In this document: in pieces, positions 1 to 10,600 of the stretch
Position numbering within the stretch: the stretch's first letter is position 1
Layout of the letters: each line of letters starts with the position of its first letter
Origin: Tubulanus polymorphus
Taxonomy: Eukaryota; Nemertea; Palaeonemertea; Tubulaniformes; Tubulanidae
Assembly (NCBI RefSeq): GCF_964204645.1
Contig: NC_134034.1
Coordinates: forward strand, 2,636,072-2,700,071
Direction of reading: 5' to 3'
DNA length: 64,000 nt
Position numbers and translations under genes: made by a program
The notes under the pieces: generated by a model
The model's database searches: none
Told to the model about the DNA's origin: nothing
What the model saw: only the letters and a program-made list of their open reading frames with translations

Positions 1-241
1 CAGGCAATGGCTTATATGCTCTGGAACTGTCCATGTTTCTATGGATCCAGTAAAATACCAACATCTAAGTTTTAGCCATAGTGTCCGACAGTGTTGTGGT
101 GTCCCCCCTAAAAAAAAAAAAACTTGAAAAGGAAGGGCAATCCTCAGATCCTCCTTGGCAAGCTTCCAAAGTCTGTAACCCTTAAAACGGGTAGGCCTAC
201 TACTTCATAAAACAAGGAAGATCAATCTCGATGGCAGCGGG

Positions 242-538
242 CAGGCGCGGATCTAGGGGGGTCTTACAGGTCTTCCGGAAAACCCTCAAAATTCTCAAGT
301 GCCCTCAAAAGATTTTGCTCGCAAAACAATTTCATGACTCAAAATGCAGGAAATGGCTTCAAATCAGTGCAGGAATTTTAAATTTTCTTGAAGGCCTCAG
401 ATCCCCCCGGAAGGGCTTTGCGCTGAAGCAGTGTTGGCCTCCCGCGCTGCGCTGGTGGTTATCAGTGCCCTTTTCTTTTTTAGGTATGCCCCTAGAATTC
501 TGAGAAGACCCTCGGATTTACCCCTAGACCCGCCCCTG
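242..538. mobile_element. Non-autonomous DNA element (MITE) with ~18-bp TIRs
   Basis: The left end CAGGCGCGGATCTAGGGG matches the reverse complement of the right end (521-538) at 16 of 18 bases. The interior has no long ORF. Related ends recur at about 16400, 16706, 22498 and 22862, which indicates a family. No clear target-site duplication was identified, so the superfamily is unknown. Confidence 0.6.
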
Positions 539-1944
539 GTTGGGTCAGGGGTTTAGACTCCTGAAAATATGAGCTGCGTACATCGTATTGTGCTGGGTGT
601 ATAAATCTGATTCAGATTAGAATATTGGGCTCATTGTCAACCGGCTAGATTTTAGAAAGAAAAATGTTTACAAAACAAAATAGCGGATTTTAAAAACCGT
701 CCTGAAAATGATTGTTGAACCCGCATTATGAAAAATAGGTCAGATACTTTTGAATGGGTGTTTTTGAAAAGGTCTAAATGCTGATATTAGTTTTGGTGGC
801 GTGTTTCAATATCGATTCAATCCCTCCATTAAAACGAAACCAGGAAATAATTTAAACTGCGCATTAGAAATTAAAACTGACCTGTGAATTTATCTAACAG
901 TACTAGGCCTATATATTTTTTTGGTAAGATGGTCTTTGCTAAGATGGTAAATGCTGTGTACCAAAATTTTCTTGGACTGGTCTTAAGTTAGTTTGGGTGT
1001 AAAACGAAAATGAGCTTAGACTGGTCTTAAGTTGTTAGATGTACTGTCAAGGTCATGCGAGGAGTGTCTGTCTGTACTACACAGTGCAGACAGTCATGTG
1101 ATGATAATATTTATATCGCGTGTGATCCAAATCACTCAAGCCAATCACAGTCATTTACAGTCTTTACAGTTTTACAAAGTTCAGGAATTTTTCGTAGTAT
1201 TTCATGGTAAATAATGGAAAGACAAAAATAGCGTTGACTCGCATGTAGGCCTATATCAGGATCATAGTAAACAACATAGAGAGAAATGAGAACAAACCCG
1301 TTTCCCCTCCCCTCCCACTCTCCCTCTCTTTCCTCTCTCCCTCTCTTTCCTCTCTCCCTCTCTTTCCTCTCCCCCTCTCTCCCCCACTCTCCCTCTCTCC
1401 CTGATTGAAGTATGACTATAAAGCTAAAATTGAGGTTATTCTCAAGGAAATCAAGGAATTCTGATATAAAGTCAGGAATTTGAATTATTGGTGTCTTGTT
1501 GTCGAGTGCCACAAGGAAGCTCTTGATGAGAAACAGATCCCTCTGAGCATCTTAATATAGTTTAATCAGAGATTTTATGGTCAAGGGTCGACATTCTAAG
1601 GAATTTTGGATTTCCTGATTAAGAAACCTGTTTATTAGTAGTTGTGTTGTCGTAATTCTATATGAATTCCTGTGCTATAGAATAAAGTTTCTTTTTCTAA
1701 AGAATGTAAGTGGTTTTTTTTTTCATTCGATGTTGTACGAACCACAAACCAGATTGTTTTGTGGTTTGGTGGTTAACCCCAAAACCATACGTAACTGTGA
1801 GTTGGATGTAGTTTTAAAAAGGTCTCATTTCAAACAAAATCATTTCAGTTAAATGGTAGTCTATAGTGGTTAGAGCTGAATGGCTGACTCGGTCAATTAT
1901 TAAGACAGGATATGATGGTTCATGCATTCATTATTTCAAGTTCA
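539..1944. other. Gene-free stretch with a CT-rich tract
   Basis: No convincing exon is seen. A strand-biased pyrimidine tract of CTCTCTCC/CTTTCC runs about 1303-1400. Open frames across it are low-complexity Arg/Glu-rich artefacts. Confidence 0.6.
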
Positions 1945-2457
1945 TTTTCAATTAAAAATGTCTCAGGTGAAGCACTGAACACATGTGAAGTGTGGACGAT
2001 CAGTTTCTGAAAGTGTGCTGATAAAATGTCTAATGTCTGGTGTTTGTAGTTCATTTTCAATTAGAAATGTCTCAGGCGAAGTACTGAACACATGTGAACA
2101 ATCAGTTTTTGAAAGTGTGCTGATAAAATGTCTAATGTCTGGTGTTTGTAGTTCATTTTCAATTAGAAATGTCTCAGGTGAAACACTGAACACATGTGAA
2201 GTGTGGACGATCAGTTTCTGAAAGTGTGCTGATAAAATGTCTAATGTCTGGTGTTTGTAGTTCATTTTCAATTAGAAATGTCTCAGGTGAAACACTGAAC
2301 ACATGTGAAGTGTGGACGATCAGTTTCTGAAAGTGTGCTGATAAAATGTCTAATGTCTGGTGTTTGTAGTTCATTTTCAATTAAAAATGTCTCAGGTGAA
2401 GCACTGAACACATGTGAAGCGTGGACGATCAGTTTTTGAAAGTGTGCTGATAAAATG
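1945..2457 (+). repeat. 109-bp satellite, about 5 units, + orientation
   Basis: About five head-to-tail copies of a ~109-bp unit containing TGTGAAGTGTGGACGATCAG, GTGCTGATAAAATGTCTAAT and TCATTTTCAATTAGAAATG. The same satellite lies at 12.0, 31.9, 34.3, 37.1, 39.8 and 49.4-49.9 kb in both orientations. Open frames across it simply repeat the unit. Confidence 0.9.
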
Positions 2458-2999
2458 TCCGTGGTTTTGGTAGCATAGTTATTATTTGTCTGATATAGCA
2501 ACCAATTGTTGATTAAACGGTGTTTTGATAAACTGTTATTGTCGCAGATTTGAACGTATAAAATTGATAAATATAGCAAACACGCGTATTACAGTAGATA
2601 GAATTCCGATGCGATTGATAATGACCTAAATGACCTACATTCGATCGACAAGCCGTAGACTCAAGGTTGTACCGTGTATAGAGAGATGCTAGTTCGAATA
2701 CTCGCCACCAGGTTTTACTCTACTTCCAGGCGTAGTGATATGATTAGCCTCGGTTGCAATTGTCAATTGAAACACGCTTGTTGATTACTGTTTAATTACT
2801 CGCTGACTAATTGTGGATTATCAACGTAGTTGTTGTTGATTTAATTCAGGTTAGTGAATTTTAATTCATTAATTCGACGATCTGAATCGAACTGGAAAAA
2901 ACTCGAGTCGCGTTTGTGATTTGCGATGTCGGAATGGGTTCGTGTGCAATTTTTTACCACTAATGGTTGAAATTTTAATGGAGAAACATTGAGGTTTTG
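2458..2999. other. Gene-free stretch
   Basis: AT-rich sequence with no ORF, tandem repeat or RNA gene that I can recognise. Confidence 0.5.
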
Positions 3000-4445
3000 A
3001 GCTCATTTTCATTCTAGGAACCAATCTAACGACATAAGCTCATTTCTAGAATTGGTCTGATTTCTTAAAATCAGCGTAAGCTCACTTGGGATGTAAAAAG
3101 CTAATGTAACCATAGAACTCAATTCAAACCAACTTTTTAAGAGTGACAAATCTGAAACCATCGTAAGTTCAATAGCCAATCTAACAACTTTAAACCATTT
3201 TAAAGCTCATTTTGGTTCTAGAGCCAATCTAACAACTTAAGACCAGTCTAAGCTCATTTTAGTTCTTTAACCAATGAAACAACTTAAGACCAGTCTATGC
3301 TCATTTTGGTTCTATAACCAATCTAACAACTTAAGACCAGTGTAAGCTCATTTTGGTTCTATAACCAATCTAACAACTTAAGACCAGTCTAAGTTCATTT
3401 TAGTTCTATAACCAATCTAACAACTTAAGACCAGTCTAAGCTCATTTTAGTTCTATAACCAATCTAACAACTTAAGACCAGTCTAAGCTCATTTTAGTTC
3501 TATAACCAATGAAACAACTTGAGACCAGTGTAAGCTCATTTTGGTTTTATAACCAATCTAACAACTTAAGACCAGTCTATGCTCATTTTGGTTCTGTATC
3601 CAATCTAACAACTTAAGACCAGTCTAAGCTCATTTTGGTTCTATAACCAATTCTAACAATTTAAGACCAGTCTAAGCTCATATTTGGTTTTATAACCAAT
3701 CTAACAACTTATGACCAGTATAAGCTCATTTTAGTTTTATAACCAATCTAACAACTTAAGACCAGTCTAAGCTCATTTTAGTTTTATAACCTATCTAACA
3801 ACTTGAGACCAGTCTAAGCTCATTTTAGTTTTATAACCTATCTAACAACTTGAGACCAGTCTAAGCTCATTTTAGTTTTATAACCTATCTAACAACTTGA
3901 GACCAGTCTAAGCTCATTTTAGTTTTATAACCTATCTAACAACTTGAGACCAGTCTAAGCTCATTTTGGTTCTATAACCAATCTAACAACTTAAGACCAG
4001 TCTAAGTTCATTTTAGTTCTATAACCAATCTAACAACTTAAGACCAGTCTAAGTTCATTTTAGTTCTATAACCAATCTAACAACTTAAGACCAGTCTAAG
4101 CTCATTTTAGTTCTATAACCAATCTAACAACTTAAGACCAGTCTAAGCTCATTTTAGTTCTATAACCAATGAAACAACTTGAGACCAGTGTAAGCTCATT
4201 TTGGTTTTATAACCAATCTAACAACTTAAGACCAGTCTATGCTCATTTTGGTTCTGTATCCAATCTAACAACTTAAGACCAGTCTAAGCTCATTTTGGTT
4301 CTATAACCAATTCTAACAATTTAAGACCAGTCTAAGCTCATATTTGGTTCTGCCAATCTAACAACTTAAGACCAGTCTAAGCTCATATTTGGTTCTGCCA
4401 ATCTAACAACTTTAGACCAGTCTAAGCTCATTTTGGTTCTATACG
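3000..4445. repeat. 47-bp tandem array with a higher-order duplication
   Basis: About 28 units of a ~47-bp repeat carrying AAGCTCATTTTAGTTCTATA, ACCAATCTAACAACTTAAGA and CCAGTCT. The first units (3000-3250) are degenerate. Block 3361-3690 is repeated identically at 4021-4350, exactly 660 bp downstream, so the array grew by duplication of a ~14-unit block. It lies just upstream of the first kinase exon. Confidence 0.9.
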
Positions 4446-4673
4446 CAGTCTAACAACCAGTCTTGAGAATTGAGTAACTATTAGGACTAATAACATGACT
4501 GTGTGCAACTGGTCCTCGTTTCATTTCATGTTCTCTGCTCCTAATCTTCAATTTAGATTTAGTAATTTTTGATGCAGATTCTTGACGATTTTGTCACTAG
4601 GTTTATTTGTTTTTTCCATTTTTTGCAGACACGTATCTGCTGTTAGCAGCGATCCCATTTTGATGTGTTCAAG

Positions 4674-7600
4674 ATGACAGAAATGGAAGAAATGGTGAGT
4701 TCAATTCCGTCTGATAACGAGGAGAGTTTCTTCAATTATCTGCTCGCTCATTTATGGTCTCGGGGCTGAGTCCTTAGCATTATGGTCGTATTGTTTGAAT
4801 TTGGAAAATCTTAGGAATAAATGATTTTGTTTTGATGCGGCCATGCTTCAAGGGTGAAACTAGGAGCGTTTGAAAGTCGTCAGTGTTCGGTCACAGTTAG
4901 CATCGATGTGAATATTCTTCAGACTGAGTTCATCGTAGATGATTAAAATCAGTTGCGTTTAAAAACACGAGAAAGTTATAAACGCAGTATTATCGGTTCA
5001 ATTGTCGGTTCAAAATCGATCGTACTTTGTTTTCACAGGATCCAATAGGGGTGGCTCCAAGAATATCCGAATCGAGTCATTCCGAGCTGCGTGCAGTTTC
5101 CCTTTCCCTAATGGGTGGCTCCCAAGAATTCCGAAATCAATGACATCACCTCCATTCCTATGTCGAGTTAGTGGTTCCGAATCATTACGTATTATCCAAG
5201 CGACCCGCTTCAGAATATCCGACCTGTGGTATTCGAAACCGTCGTTACTTTGTCGGACGGCTCCGGTGGAGTTCAGTTCTGGTGTCATTGCTTTTTTTTC
5301 GTTCGTATTTTACAGATGGTCGATGACGGGCAGACCAGAGTCGAACAACAACCGCACCACCAAAAGAGACCGCGCCCGCCGAACACTGGTGGCAGCGGCT
5401 CGGATATCATCATGATGAAGAGAGCGAAATGCGGCGGCAGTTCGGAAGAATGCGAACCGGAGATCCCCACCGACGAAGCGTTCCAGCCGATCCAGCCGAC
5501 GGAAATCGACGACGCGGCGCCGATAACGACGACTAAACGCCGGCCGTGGTTCCGGCAGACGGAACGCGGCGCCTCGCTACACGAGTTGCCGGTCGAACCG
5601 GATGTACGCCTCGCACTGCATGGTTCGAAACTCCAGAAGCTCCTCAGAGAACGCGAATTACCCGTGTGTTGTCCCAGCGACGGAGAAGATGAAAACTTGA
5701 GTACATCTCAGGTAAAAAATAAATCAATAATTTATTTGAGAAAATGCTAGCAATACTCAGTAGATCCTCACTTGCCACCGGTGGAATCCTCTATTGCCGC
5801 AGTAGTTGATACCCTACAGTGCACTTGCGACACCTGCTGGATCTTCACTTGCCACAAGTGGAATCCTCTATTGCCGCATTAGTTGATATCCTACTGCGCA
5901 CTAGCGACACCTGGTGGATCCACTACTGCCAGAAGTAGAATCCTCTATTGCCCAGTAGTTGATGCCCTACAGCACACTAGCGACACCTGGTGGATCCTCA
6001 CTTGCCACAAGTGGAATCCTCAATTGCTGCAGTTGTTGATGTCCTACTGCACACTAGCGACACCTGGTGGACCCTCACTTGCCACAAGTGGAATCCTCAA
6101 TTGCTGCAGTTGTTTATGTCCTACTGCACACTCGCGACACCTGGTTTATACTCACTTGCTGTAGTAGCGTAGTAAATGATTGTATCGTATCTATTGTGTG
6201 TAGGATGCAAACGTATTTGGAGCGCGTGTCGATGGTACACGACCGAAACGACCCCGTCGAAATGCAAAAACCGACGGAAAGAAGTTTGAAGGAGATGACG
6301 ATGATGACGACGACGATAAAAAGCGTCCACCAGATAAACTACCGGAGGTGAGTAAGAAATATATCAATTTCCACGATTCCATGAATCGCCCTATAATGCC
6401 ATCAAAATACCCGATGGTGATCCGATCTACAGGCTCTTCTAGGAAACAAGATGGCTGCTTTCGTGAATCCCTCTATGACATCATCGGAATACCCGCTGAT
6501 GATTTGTCCTATAGAAAGAAACAACTCGCTGAATGCTGTCGACATGAACACCACTCTTCGGCGGCCATTGTTTCTGAAGTGCCAATGAGAGCGCAGGGCA
6601 ACTTGATGATGATGTCATAGGGGGATTTGTGGAAGCTGCCTTAATTTCCGGAAGTGTCTGTAGATCGAAAGGCAAATAGTCGGTTGAGCATTTATTACAT
6701 CATAAAAAAAGATGCGCGAGTGACATCACGCCCCCTATGATGTCATAGGGAGATTTGTGGTCGTCTTTCCTGAACGGTGCCGTTGCCAAAATCAATGTTG
6801 ATTCGATGTTTTATATTTGCAGCCCGATGATTTCGTCAGTCAGCAATGTCCCACGCCACATGGTAGCATACCTGATGGGTTCAATCAGGTAGTGAAGGTA
6901 AATTCCGATTAAGATTTTTCAGTTTAACCTTTTCAGTGCTGGCTAATTAATACCCTATAGTGCTGAAGATAATTTGAAAATTCTGAAAAATTCCACCCTA
7001 GTGTGTTGAATAACGCAAATACCACTATAGTTCGTCTACACCGGGGTAGGGTGTATCGTTAGTTACTAGTATTTTACTATGTTTGATAGGTGCTGCCATT
7101 TTTCAAGAGAGATAATTACTAATTACATCAATACACCGTAGTGCGGTGTACTAGCAAAATCCATCACTGATTCATACACCGCACTGCGGTGTAGACGCAC
7201 TGAAAGGGTTAACGGATGATTTTGAAAAATTCAACCCCAGCGCGTTGAATAATGTGCATACACCACTATAATGCGTCTACACCGCAGTGTGATATTTCAG
7301 TATGTTTGGTGCTGCCATTTTTCGAAGAAGATAAAAAGTAATTACCAGTACATCAATAAACCGTGATGCGATGTACTAGCAAAGTCCATCACCGATTTAT
7401 ACGCCGCACTGCGGTGTAGACGCACTGAAACAATCAAGAAAAATGTGCGGAACTGTTCTTCAATGACTGCAAAAATGGACGGACTTTTGCCTCGGTCCTA
7501 ACTGCTACAAATGCCTATCTATTTCAAAAATGTTTTTCCGTTTTCAGCGCGGAGAGTTTACCGGCCAGCACGTGATTGAGGCCATGAAGTGCATGAACTT

Positions 7601-10600
7601 CATGGCCGTGAAATCTGGGTGCGTTTTGTGCGATGACTTGCACGCGTTGATGCGATACTGCTCTGTCGATCGTTTGCCGATGGCATTGGACTACGATATG
7701 ACGTGGAACAAGATTTGGGAGTACTTGGTCATCAAGCATTCGTCAGCCGATGGTCATCAGGTGAATTGTTGTCTGGTGAGTTGTTGTAGGCCTATGTTCC
7801 AGGGTGTCTACGACTACTTGATTCCTTAAAGACTCCTAAAGGGATAATCCTATGAAAGCTGCTGTGAAATCCTTTGAATTTGAGCAGTTATTGCAGTAAT
7901 TGTTACTATTTTATAATCAGAAATACTGATTTGATTTGTTTGATGCATGTGGAAATATATAACATATAATTGAGGGTCTTACTGTTGATAACTGATTAAA
8001 TTGAACATTTTCTTTCATATTTGTCTGAATAACATCTTACTGGAAAAATTTTTATTCGTTACTAAGTGCTTGGCAGCCGTGAAAAACTTATTTTTTCGTC
8101 CAACCAAATCGTTGAATTGACTTTAACTTTCAGACATGTCGTCTGCCGGACGTTGTCTTTCTGCTCAGAAATAATAGCGTTTATGCACGCCACGTTGAAG
8201 ACAACAGCGGCGATGACCAAGGCGCGGCGTTACCTCCGGCGATGGTCGTCGATCGTCGGACAGCTGTTCGGCAACTGGCGCCGCGTCTGCCCGGTGGGTA
8301 TTTCTACAGCGACGATCCTGACGACGTGATTAAAATCGTCGATGAAATCTTGAGGCGACAAAATTTGTGCAACGATAACGACGCCGCCACTGGTCAAATC
8401 GGGGTCGTTTCCAGCGGGCTGAGATCGGTAAGTTACAGTAAAACCTGTGTAAGTTACAGTAGAACCTCTGTATTGAACTGTCGGAGGTGTTCACTATAGG
8501 GGCGGTCAGGCCATGATGTGACACAAGGCGACACCTAGTATCCTCTGTTGAAACCACAACTACAAATAGCGCTAAACACTGAATGGGTCTAGATTATGAC
8601 TAAGGCGGGCGTAGGTCGGCCTTACGACGGCTTGCGACTCACTGCGACCGCCAGCGACGATTACCTTGCGACTGGCAGCGACGCCAGTCGCAATGAGTCG
8701 CACATGTTCTACATTCTGCGACGCGACCGTCGCAACCGACCTGCGTGCTGTTGCGACTGGCAGCAACTAGTCACACACAGTCGCTGACAACCGCGTCGCA
8801 ACAGACTTGCGCGGCAACTTGTGATGCAACGCCGACCTACGTCCGGCTTAATATATAACGAAATTCTGCACATGTTCTCGATACACATAAAATGGCCACA
8901 ATTGGTTTTTGTAGCAAATACTGATTGAAAATGGAAGCCGCTTAGAAGGTTTTCAGTTCGTGGCGACGCGAGTCCTCGGTTCCGGGTCGTTTGGTCAGGT
9001 TTGTGAAATCCAAGATTTCAACCACAACGAACAACGATTCAGCCGTCTGCCGTACTGTCAGAAAAATGTACGTAAATTTCTCAAAATCATTTATTTCTAA
9101 ATGATTACGATTGAGATTATTGTTGTTAGGTTTTGAATGAATTTGAAAGGAAATCCGGCATCGAGCCAGCTGTGTTTCCACCCGGAGGATCCTTACTTAC
9201 CGCAAGTGGAATCCTCTATTGCCGCAGTTGTTGGTGTCCTCCTGCACACTAGCGACACCTGGTGGATCCTCACTTACCACAAGTAGAATCCTCTAATGCT
9301 GTAGAAGTTTATGTCCTATTACACACTAGCGACACCTGGTGGATCCACACTTACCACAAGTGGAATCCTCTATTGCCGCAGTTGTTGGTGTCCTACTGCA
9401 CACTAGCGACACCTGGTGGATCCTCACTTGCCACAAGTGGAATCCTCTATTGCCGCAGTTGTTGGTGTCCTACTGCACACTAGCAACACCTGGTGGATCA
9501 TCACTTGCCACAAATTGAATCCTCTATTGCCGCAGTAGCTGATGTCCTACTGCACACTTGATCCTCGCTTGCCACAAGTGAAAACTCAACTGTCAGGTTC
9601 GCGTGTATATTATTCAAATGAATTCGCATTTGATTCTATTTTCTTCCTATTTTCTAGATTGCAATACAAAAGTTCTTCCCGGACGAAGTTCGGATGGTGT
9701 TCCATTTGGCGCACGACAATCTGGTGCCGATTTACGGCGTCGGTTTGGATTGCGGCACGGTTCACGTGTTGATGGAGTGCGTACAGGGTACGAACTTGAT
9801 CAAATACGTGGAAATGTTGTCCAAATGTTCGGGCAGGCGATATTCAGGACTCGGGCAATATTACGTAATCCTGTTTGCAAAACAATTGGTATCCGTGCTA
9901 GCCTACCTGGAAGAGAAAAAAATTATTCACAACGACATCAAAGGTAATGTCATTGAAATGGGACACGCTCATCAGAAACTAATCATAATTTTACTGAATG
10001 GTTGAAGTCATAGAGAATGAGACGCTCTCTTCGGTAACTAATCATAATTTTACTGAATGGTTGAAGTAATTGAAAATAAGAAGGTCGTCATTATTAACTA
10101 ATCATAATTTTGCTGAATCGTCGAAGTCATAGAGAATGAGACGCTCTCTTCGGTAACTAATCATAATTTTACTGAATGGTTGAAGTAATTGAAAATAAGA
10201 AGGTCGTCATTAGTAACTAATCATAATTTTGCTGAATCGTCGAAGTTATTGAGAATGAGATGGTCGTCCATGAGTAACTAATCATAATTCTACTGGATCA
10301 TAGAAATATTGCCATGAAAGATGTCATTAGTAACTAATCATAATTTTACTGAACTGTTAAAAGTGATTGAGAATGAGAATAAGGAATCACATCATTATCA
10401 TTATCATTAAAGTCGTTTTGAGTTTTGGTGTTTCGCTGTTTTTCAGGTTTGAACATCCTGATATCGCCCCATCGCAAGCAAGTGAAACTCGCTGACTTTG
10501 GTTTGGCTGAGACCTCTCCGGCTAAACGCAAGTTTCGTGGGACCAATGATTATTTGGCCCCAGAAAAGGTAATGTGGATGGACACAACAGGTTATCTTAT

